Origin: Branchiostoma belcheri
Lineage: Eukaryota; Chordata; Leptocardii; Amphioxiformes; Branchiostomatidae
Length of the DNA stretch: 64,000 nt
Direction: 5' to 3'
Assembly: GCF_001625305.1 (NCBI RefSeq)
Contig: NW_017803713.1
Coordinates: 1,016,103 to 1,080,102 of the forward strand
Shown here: positions 22,001 through 64,000 of the stretch, in pieces
Layout: every line of letters begins with the position of its first letter
How positions within the stretch are numbered: the stretch's first letter is position 1
Notes under the pieces: model-generated
The model's database searches: none
The model's input: the letters and a program-made list of their open reading frames with translations, nothing else
What the model was told of the DNA's origin: nothing
Program-made: the position numbers and the translations under genes

Positions 22001-22056
22001 GTGATGAGACAAACGAGTGCTATGGCCAGGTTCATTCTACTGAGACACAGGTTTAG
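1..22056 (+). CDS. PKD1-like: Polycystin-1-like receptor-channel gene (PKD1/PKD1L family), 26 exons, 5' end outside window
   Basis: Large membrane receptor of the polycystin-1 group, which couples an autoproteolysed ectodomain to an 11-TM region related to TRPP channels. Hand-spliced exons: 1-121, 896-1087, 1871-1920, 2525-2674, 3803-3946, 4558-4654, 5625-5794, 6375-6602, 7298-7417, 8069-8304, 8924-9063, 9661-9773, 10290-10520, 11094-11261, 11756-11916, 12471-12669, 13210-13323, 14548-14646, 15170-15370, 16301-16424, 17433-17668, 18054-18228, 18894-19523, 20024-20164, 21144-21224, 21641-22056. All junctions are GT-AG, phases agree throughout, and the total of 4737 nt gives 1578 codons plus TAG. 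Domain order is EGF, mucin linker, GAIN/GPS, TM1, PLAT, TM2-6, polycystin loop, channel core. No REJ module is visible in this part. The closest vertebrate paralogue (PKD1, PKDREJ, PKD1L1/2/3) cannot be decided without a tree. Upstream exons must lie before position 1. Confidence 0.93.
896..1920 (+). CDS. Thr/Ser/Pro-rich mucin-like linker, exons 896-1087 and 1871-1920
   Basis: Exon 896-1087 encodes about 64 residues, of which roughly 23 are Thr and 10 are Ser, including runs of TTTT and TTTTTT from ACC/ACA codons. Exon 1871-1920 continues with [17 protein letters not shown]. This composition is typical of an O-glycosylated extended stalk. Splice phases (1, then 0) link the EGF exon to the following GAIN-region exons. 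The ACC-rich stretch is prone to length change, so allelic variation in stalk length is plausible. No folded domain is visible. Confidence 0.85.
1346..1422 (-). repeat. tRNA-Thr(TGT)-like SINE head or pseudo-tRNA
   Basis: The - strand reads GGTGCAATAGCTCAATTGG as an A-box, TTTGTAA as an anticodon loop (TGT) and AGTTCAAACCC as a B-box, over 77 nt. The acceptor stem pairs poorly (GGT/ACC only) and the T-stem is broken, so it is probably a tRNA-derived SINE head and not a working gene. Confidence 0.6.
1543..1680. mobile_element. Small foldback element with a third partial copy
   Basis: GACAAAGACTGGAGTTG at 1543-1559 is perfectly inverted at 1618-1634, and a direct partial copy (GACAAAGACTGGA) lies at 1655-1667. 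This is typical of a tiny TIR-only element in a polycystin intron. Confidence 0.7.
2371..2419. repeat. (CA)n microsatellite
   Basis: Uninterrupted CA dinucleotides over about 49 bp in the intron before exon 2525-2674. Confidence 0.97.
2525..9063 (+). CDS. GAIN-domain region of the polycystin-1-like ectodomain (8 exons)
   Basis: Exons 2525-2674, 3803-3946, 4558-4654, 5625-5794, 6375-6602, 7298-7417, 8069-8304 and 8924-9063 encode partial-protein residues about 122-550. The first part is predicted mostly helical (for example [12 protein letters not shown] and [18 protein letters not shown]), as in GAIN subdomain A. The later part carries beta-type segments with [29 protein letters not shown] and [10 protein letters not shown], as in the GAIN beta-sandwich before a GPS. 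Exon 5625-5794 contains a strikingly basic/acidic stretch ([20 protein letters not shown]). GAIN assignment rests on position before a clear GPS and general pattern; the residue-level fold is inferred. Confidence 0.75.
2705..3175. repeat. Intronic repeat, copy A
   Basis: About 460 bp. It matches 5855-6310 in the same order and orientation, including GTATAAGTTGATCAGGCAGT, ATTATCATTATCATATTCAT and TAATCGATAATATCTCCAAC, and ends AAACATAAAGTCATGTTTAC. The AT-rich ends and TAGGAGGAAACCCCAAA block suggest an inverted LINE tail or a non-autonomous element. Confidence 0.85.
3195..3485. repeat. Dispersed lancelet-type repeat (GAACCTCCC...TTTTGAAACATTCGGCTGG family)
   Basis: One of about ten related stretches in the window. 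It has GGTGTTCGGGAGCA, CATACCTACCTTTTGGATAT, GACTCAAAACGAACTTG, GATCGAACCTCCCG and TTTTGAAACATTCGGCTGGA in order. Non-coding; class unknown. Confidence 0.7.
3965..4285. repeat. Dispersed repeat, same family as 3195-3485
   Basis: Carries ACGCCTACCTTTTGTATATG, GACTCAAAACGAATTTGGGT, GATCGAACCTCCCGAACGCC and ACATTTTGAAACATTCGACT. It follows exon 3803-3946 directly. Confidence 0.75.
4295..4475. repeat. Dispersed repeat with GACGTCCCTCGG / AAAGATCCCA blocks
   Basis: It shares ordered blocks with 33270-33430: AGTACTTAGCTTCGGTTAGG-like start, GACGTCCC, AAAGATCCCA, CACTTATC, GGGTCCTTCCCG and CTTACAGTC. Probably a SINE tail or composite element. Confidence 0.65.
5855..6310. repeat. Intronic repeat, copy B
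   Basis: Second copy of the 2705-3175 element, in a later intron of the same gene. It lies close to the acceptor of exon 6375-6602. A few substitutions and small deletions separate the copies. Confidence 0.85.
7021..7080. repeat. (AT)n microsatellite
   Basis: About 60 bp of pure AT dinucleotides in a polycystin intron. Confidence 0.97.
9117..9225. repeat. Small inverted repeat
   Basis: AATCTCCAAGCAG (9117-9129) is inverted as CTGCTTGGAGATT (9213-9225); a further TTGCTTGGAGATG-like copy follows near 9431. Probably a foldback remnant. Confidence 0.6.
9661..10520 (+). CDS. GPS autoproteolysis motif and first transmembrane helix (exons 9661-9773, 10290-10520)
   Basis: Exon 9661-9773 encodes [21 protein letters not shown]. 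Exon 10290-10520 continues with [12 protein letters not shown]. Together they form the Cys-FWD...W...GC...C-x-C-x-HLT-x-F pattern of a GPCR proteolysis site. The H-L-T triplet is encoded at 10335-10343 (residues about 603-605) and cleavage is expected between Leu and Thr, as in polycystin-1. The same exon then encodes a hydrophobic helix ([18 protein letters not shown]) that is TM1, followed by basic residues on the cytoplasmic side. Catalytic residues are intact. Confidence 0.92.
10576..10776. mobile_element. Degenerate foldback element
   Basis: CCACTGTTGCCTTCATCAGG at the left is inverted, with mismatches, as TCCTGATAAAGGTGACAGTGG at the right. The CTTCATCAGGG(C)AA block recurs near 18607, 48715 and 55495, so it belongs to a dispersed family. 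Confidence 0.55.
11094..12669 (+). CDS. PLAT/LH2 domain in the first cytoplasmic loop (exons 11094-11261, 11756-11916, 12471-12669)
   Basis: The three exons encode [18 protein letters not shown] at the start, then [53 protein letters not shown], and [16 protein letters not shown]. This is the standard polycystin PLAT layout with the terminal F-x-C-x-x-W-L signature. PLAT domains of this family bind phosphoinositides/phosphatidylserine and calcium. The domain covers about residues 677-793; the remaining sequence ([20 protein letters not shown]) leads to TM2. The junction phases are 0-0-2-0. Confidence 0.93.
12362..12450 (-). repeat. tRNA-derived SINE head
   Basis: The - strand reads GGTCGTGTGGCGTAAAAGTA and GAGTTCGAATCCTGCCATGT (B-box). 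It shares the ...GTGTGGCGTA...GAACCA...TTCGAATCCTG layout with 49230-49320 and 50050-50145. It abuts the acceptor of PLAT exon 12471-12669. Confidence 0.65.
13210..17668 (+). CDS. Transmembrane helices 2-6 region of the polycystin-1-like protein (5 exons)
   Basis: Exons 13210-13323, 14548-14646, 15170-15370, 16301-16424 and 17433-17668. They carry hydrophobic segments [79 protein letters not shown] and [18 protein letters not shown], spaced by loops. A lysine/aspartate-rich cytoplasmic stretch ([19 protein letters not shown]) lies in exon 16301-16424. The last helix is followed by the start of the extracellular polycystin loop. Helix numbering follows the 11-TM polycystin-1 model; exact borders are inferred from hydrophobicity. 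Confidence 0.88.
13722..14355. repeat. 31-bp minisatellite in a polycystin intron
   Basis: About 20 units. The core unit is GAAGCTAGGTGTTACTGGTT plus CACCTTGCCCA; the central part (about 13910-14270) is nearly perfect with a C/G variant (CACC or CAGC), and the edges are diverged. It occupies roughly half of the intron between exons 13210-13323 and 14548-14646. Confidence 0.95.
15890..16265 (+). mobile_element. LINE 3'-tail-like sequence
   Basis: T-rich DNA with a hairpin (GGTAGGCCCTTT ... GGCCTACC) and a terminal AATAAATAAACAAATAAA run, typical of a non-LTR element 3' UTR. It ends about 35 bp before exon 16301-16424. No ORF. Confidence 0.5.
17131..17381. mobile_element. MITE with perfect 32-bp terminal inverted repeats and TA ends
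   Basis: TAACAGCGAGCAGATTATTA... (17131-17162) is exactly inverted at 17350-17381, and the ends fall on TA dinucleotides, as for Tc1/mariner-type targets. A nested inversion (GGCTGTTTACAG / CTGTAAACAGCC) sits inside. Total 251 bp, non-coding. Confidence 0.85.
18054..19523 (+). CDS. Polycystin (TOP/PKD_channel) extracellular loop and TM7-TM8 (exons 18054-18228, 18894-19523)
   Basis: Exon 18054-18228 encodes the polycystin-motif-like stretch [15 protein letters not shown]. Exon 18894-19523 (630 nt, the largest of the gene) encodes a Cys pair region (ANCDVQ...[10 protein letters not shown]), the loop core [12 protein letters not shown], then [20 protein letters not shown], and a long beta segment ending FEFPPSAG. 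Two helices follow: [20 protein letters not shown] (S2-like) and [20 protein letters not shown] (S3-like). This loop mediates subunit contact in polycystin complexes. Exon size and motif order match the family. Confidence 0.92.
18381..18600. mobile_element. Long foldback element with about 72-bp arms
   Basis: The left arm (18381-18452: GCCTCTACTAGCCTTCGGGA ... GAGAGATAGCATG) is inverted at 18529-18600 (CATGCTATCTCTATATTTGG ... GGCTGGTAGAGGC) with few mismatches. An inner hairpin AACAGTTTGCC / GGCAAACTGTT lies in the loop. It lies in the intron before exon 18894-19523. Confidence 0.85.
18607..18716. repeat. Short foldback remnant
   Basis: CTTCATCAGGGCAATTATGA is inverted as TCATAATTGCCTTGGTGAAG. 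It belongs to the CTTCATCAGGGCAA family. Confidence 0.6.
19694..19970. mobile_element. About 270-bp non-autonomous element, copy 1
   Basis: It starts CTAGAAAGGTAACATTT, contains CAAAGCAAATGCATAATGTT, GTTACCATGGTAATAGACGT and GGCCATTGG, and ends TTTTCCTTCGGTAAACATAA. The same order occurs at 51663-51935 and 63407-63705. ATGTTTACC near the start is inverted as GGTAAACAT at the end. Confidence 0.85.
20024..22056 (+). CDS. Channel core S4-S6 and short cytoplasmic tail, stop at 22054-22056 (3 exons)
   Basis: Exons 20024-20164, 21144-21224 and 21641-22056. They encode an S4-like segment ([17 protein letters not shown]), S5 ([19 protein letters not shown]), a pore-loop region ([20 protein letters not shown]) and S6 ([20 protein letters not shown]). 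The tail of roughly 70 residues is Arg/Ala-rich ([14 protein letters not shown]) and ends with [15 protein letters not shown] see no PKD2-type selectivity-filter LGD triplet, as in polycystin-1 relatives. No EF-hand and no long coiled coil are visible in the tail. TAG stop is in the last exon. Confidence 0.9.
20171..20245 (+). repeat. tRNA-derived SINE head
   Basis: TGGTGTAGTGGTAGAGCG (A-box type) and CCGGGTTCGATCC (B-box type) at tRNA spacing, followed by GTGCCATTGGAAAAGACACT, which resembles the body of other SINE copies here. It starts 7 bp inside the intron after exon 20024-20164. Confidence 0.65.
20285..20525. repeat. Dispersed repeat pair, copy 1 (CAAATCAACTTTATTGCTCA...)
   Basis: Matches 35040-35300 in order: CAACTGTAGCTGGTACAATG, AATATAATTCTAACGAGC, AGAGTATTATTACATTCTGT and TTTACAATATGGTGTC. 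It resembles an AT-rich LINE 3' end. Confidence 0.8.
21411..21539. repeat. (CATT)n microsatellite
   Basis: About 30 tetranucleotide units in the last polycystin intron. It produces open Ile-His-Ser-Phe frames that are not genes. Confidence 0.97.
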
Positions 22057-22265
22057 ATGTATACAGGCAAAGCCAGAGATCTACTGTCACCAAGTCATGT
22101 ATTGCATACATTGTGCGGCTGTACAATGATATTGACCACCCTGATTGCTATGATTAAATTGCATGCACCGTAGTGACATTAGCTGTCTTATTATTTGTTT
22201 TAGATGTATTTTAAGGTTGGCATTGCCTTTTTTGTGGGTCACCAACGTAAAAGTAAATTGTTTCT

Positions 22266-22271
22266 AATAAA
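22266..22271 (+). promoter_or_regulatory. Candidate polyadenylation signal AATAAA
   Basis: First AATAAA downstream of the polycystin-1-like stop, about 210 nt after it. It is a plausible end of the transcript; cleavage site not determined. Confidence 0.45.
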
Positions 22272-22299
22272 CAACAGGTTACGATCATTGTTTTTGACA

Positions 22300-22800
22300 T
22301 TGAGACCAAAGGCGACCACTAAACCAGCATAATTCATGTAAATAGTATTAAAGTCAATGATTCAACCATTTTACCATGCATAAAGTAAAGACTATTGGAC
22401 TTTTTTGTAGTTCTACCATCATACATGTAATGAAAGTAGGTTGACTTTGCAACTGGTAACAACGGGGAACGGCCATGCATCCAATTCTTAAGAAAAAGAA
22501 TGATTTGTTTGAAACTTACTTTAGAATGATTTGTTTGAAAATAAGATCAAAGACGACCGCTAAACCAGTATAATTCATGTAAATAGATTGATGTCAATGA
22601 TTGCATTTATTTAAAGTTTCAACCATTTTACCATGTATAAGGTTTTTGTATTGAACTTTTTTGTAGTTCTACCATCATACACGTAATGAACGTGGATTGA
22701 TTTTGATTACAACATTTTGCAACTGGTAACAACGGGAACGGTTATGCAACCAATTCTTATTGAAAAAAGAATAATTTGTTTGAAACTTACTTGTGTTGAT
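22300..22800 (+). repeat. Two-copy tandem duplication of about 240 bp downstream of the polycystin gene
   Basis: Copy 1 (about 22300-22525) and copy 2 (about 22545-22800) share ordered blocks: ACCAGYATAATTCATGTAAA, CAACCATTTTACCATG, TTTTTTGTAGTTCTACCATC and GCAACTGGTAACAACGGG, and both end in AATTTGTTTGAAACTTACTT-like sequence with small indels. Divergence is moderate, so the duplication is not very recent. Confidence 0.8.
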
Positions 22801-23734
22801 AGAAGTTATGTACATATTGTTATGCAATATCTTTTTCTGTCCTCTGATGTTGAGATATCAAATTATAAGCAAAGTAGCCGCTATGTTGTGCATAATATTA
22901 GACCCCGTTCTTTCTAAAAAGAAAGACAATTCTCTTTACTAACGTCTTTCTGTGACTGACACACTGCCATATTCACTGTGCTTATATCTCGAGTTATCAG
23001 TAAGTAACTTTATCCGATCTGTTTGTTTCCGATCTGTGCTTCACACATAAACATGTACTTGAAAGACGGACAGAACCTTAGTTCAGGTCAAACCATATCT
23101 AGGGCAGATCCTTGCCAAGAATAACAATTGATATTTATATTCTTTACCTACTAACTACACAGCGAATCGATCATTGTATCTATTGTTATTTGAGGACCCT
23201 CGTCTCCAAAATTAATATTTTTCAGACAAATTTATATTACTAATAGGATTCTTTGACCCAAATTTCTTACGAATGTGATGTTTTAGGATGTTTTTAGAAG
23301 AATGGATGAAGTCACTGACTATGCAAAATCACCGACTGTGCAATAACGTAGCTAAATTGCCATATGATATATCAGAGTACTATGCATAACTCATATCTAT
23401 GACTATCATTTCATTATACATTTGCAATCTGTTTTCAATAATAAAATTTCATAAAAACCCATTTTAGTGCTGCAATGTGTTGATTGTATACACTTTGAGA
23501 TAGATGAGAGATGTTTCTAGAATTTTCCGGGCTTGCCCGAAATTTACAATCATCAAACAAGTATAGAAATAAAACAGGTTAACAATAACCGGAATTGGAA
23601 CTGGATGGACATTTTTCTCTTCCATCAGTTATAGAAGTCACTGTTCAATAACTTTTAGTAAACCTGGTTAGCTTTAGTAATGGGGAGTGGTGGGACACCG
23701 GTGCACTGTTATGTTGACTTTTTTTATCTTTCCT

Positions 23735-24040
23735 TTATTTTTTTCTCATAAACAAAACAGACAATAATGATACAAAACAAGGATTATACAGGTGCAGGAG
23801 GAGGGGAGAATCATACAATGCTTATAAAAGGCCCTCCTCCTCTAAACTATACAAAACTAAATATAATTAATAAATGGAAATAATAAATAGAAAATGGAAA
23901 TAATATAATAAGGATAATCAAATAATGACGGTATAAATTAATGACAATGAAATAAGGTGATGTAAGCTATAAATACAGTGCAATAATGATAATAATCGGT
24001 ATGAGTTAAAATAAGAGAAAAACACTAAATGAAACTACTA
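23735..24040 (-). mobile_element. LINE 3'-tail-like sequence
   Basis: The reverse complement of this stretch (ending ATAGTTTAGAGGAGGAGGGC and a T-rich tail) matches the sequence at about 35690-35990 on the + strand: the GAGGAGGAGGGC block, the TTGTATAGTTT block and the ATTATTATTT-type AT tail. This fits the 3' UTR of a non-LTR element present twice in opposite orientations. No ORF is preserved in it. Confidence 0.55.
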
Positions 24041-24191
24041 CAGGGGGCTAGGTTCGTTTATCGGAGGGTTTTTCAAAGCTTGTTTGAGTGAGTGAAGATG
24101 ATTTGTGTATTTATAATTATGTTGATTGGATTTTTTTGTTTGACGATGATAAGATAAGTTATTAAGTTACTAAATACTTATAGTAGATTTC

Positions 24192-24222
24192 TTTATTTGA
24201 TGTTTGTCTCCACGTTTTTATT
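24192..24222 (-). promoter_or_regulatory. Candidate polyadenylation signals for the SUR gene
   Basis: Two AATAAA hexamers on the - strand (plus-strand TTTATT at 24192-24197 and 24217-24222) lie about 190-220 nt past the SUR stop codon. Either could end the transcript. Confidence 0.4.
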
Positions 24223-24409
24223 TGTGGGTTATCTAATACCAGTCAGCACTGATTTGATAACCTGTGTATTGATTTGTTGTCATTGCCAATAAAGTAAGAA
24301 AGAAAGTTGATTGCAGCGCCACACTGTCCTTGTTACAGTTTTGCTGTGTAATGATGAATAATAAAAAATAAATGGAATGTTGTAGAAAGTTTTCTAAGCG
24401 CCACAGGTG

Positions 24410-63314
<38,905 letters not shown>

Positions 63315-64000
63315 CTGTTGAGGAAGGCAAACATCACTAGATCACATATATTATCTGGCAATTTTTGTGTTTTATTTTTCTTATCTTCCATTATGTAACG
63401 TCATGATACAACTAGAAAGGTAACATTTGCAAAGCAAATGCATAATTTTAAATTTGGCATATAGTCTGCTCTGTTAATTCTCACTCAAACACATTCACAT
63501 ACATGTACTACTAGTAGTACTAGAATATGGTGACAGGAGCAGAGCAGACCATGAAATTGCAACATTATGTAACCCAAACCAGTCACCATGGTGACAGGCG
63601 TCAACAAATCATGTCATTGGTCAGGTCAGAGGTCAATCTTTGGAGAAGAAGAAGAGGAAGAAATTGAGCAAAAACAATATAGTTTCCTTCGGTAAACATA
63701 ATTAAAGATACCTTTTCTAGTCATTCCTTTACAAAGTAAGCAATATAAGTTGAATCAACCCTGCTCCATTGCAAATAAGTGTCATTCAGAGGTGACATAT
63801 ACGGTGCCTTACGAGTGTGGTTTTTATACACACTTTTAAAAAAGCTGAAAACACAACTATCAAACATGTCTGTTTACATTCTGGTAGTTTGTGGTGGTAC
63901 TTGTATTTCGTGTGGCTGTTTTAGCACCGAATATCTGAAATGTGAAATAATTGCGCAACACTATGTGGAAGTAAAATATATGACTATTATTTTTTTTAAT
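63315..64000. other. Upstream flank of the first visible SUR exon
   Basis: Intronic DNA with copy 3 of the 270-bp element. No exon for the SUR N-terminus is seen here, so the start codon lies outside the window. Confidence 0.6.
63407..63705. mobile_element. About 270-bp non-autonomous element, copy 3
   Basis: Same blocks (GCAAAGCAAATGCATAATTT, GTCACCATGGTGACAGGCGT, TTTCCTTCGGTAAACATAAT) with a palindromic ACTACTAGTAGTA insertion and a diverged left part. It is upstream of the first visible SUR exon. Confidence 0.8.

Larger units (their letters stand above)
22057..24409. other. Intergenic region between the two convergent genes
   Basis: It holds the 3' untranslated regions of both genes, a tandemly duplicated block (22300-22800), AT-rich non-coding DNA and a LINE 3'-tail-like stretch in - orientation (23735-24040). 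I see no coding exon here. The last - strand exon of the SUR gene ends at 24410. Confidence 0.7.

Overview
The window looks like invertebrate-chordate nuclear DNA, most likely an amphioxus (Branchiostoma). Reasons: small GT-AG exons of 40-630 bp, introns packed with short foldback elements, tRNA-derived SINE-like pieces and LINE tails, an apparent side-by-side repeat copy around an assembly gap, and chordate-type genes with a lancelet flavour. There is no operon, CRISPR array or prokaryotic feature. The species is inferred from style and was not tested by search.

Two large genes lie tail to tail. On the + strand (1-22056) are 26 exons of a polycystin-1-like receptor-channel. They run EGF, Thr-rich mucin linker, GAIN/GPS autoproteolysis region, TM1, PLAT, TM2-TM6, polycystin (TOP) loop, six-helix channel core and cytoplasmic tail. 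The hand-spliced exons stay in frame to a TAG stop and give 1578 codons; the N-terminus is outside the window. About 2.35 kb of non-coding DNA (22057-24409) separates it from the second gene. On the - strand (63314 down to 24410) are 40 exons of a sulfonylurea-receptor (SUR, ABCC8/ABCC9-like) ABC protein. They run TMD0, L0, TMD1, NBD1, linker, TMD2 and NBD2, and also splice in frame, for about 1568 residues. Only the extreme N-terminus is missing.

The third protein-coding unit is a complete, very young Ty3/Gypsy LTR retrotransposon (25859-30563). It sits in an NBD2 intron of the SUR gene, in the opposite orientation. It has 213-bp LTRs that differ at one position, a 5-bp target duplication, a primer site matching the tRNA-Ser(GCT) 3' end, a polypurine tract and one intact 1350-aa gag-pol frame.

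The rest is intronic repeat DNA. It includes three minisatellites (two with a 31-bp period; one of about 17 bp fills a whole intron), several foldback/TIR elements, a three-copy family of about 270 bp, a dispersed family with about ten copies, SINE-like tRNA heads, LINE C-terminal fragments, and a duplicated segment flanking a 20-N gap. The two genes have no evident joint pathway here. One is a mechanosensory/adhesion-type receptor-channel and the other is the regulatory subunit type of KATP channels. No promoter of either gene is in the window. All splice coordinates were read by hand from the sequence and reading frame, without RNA evidence.
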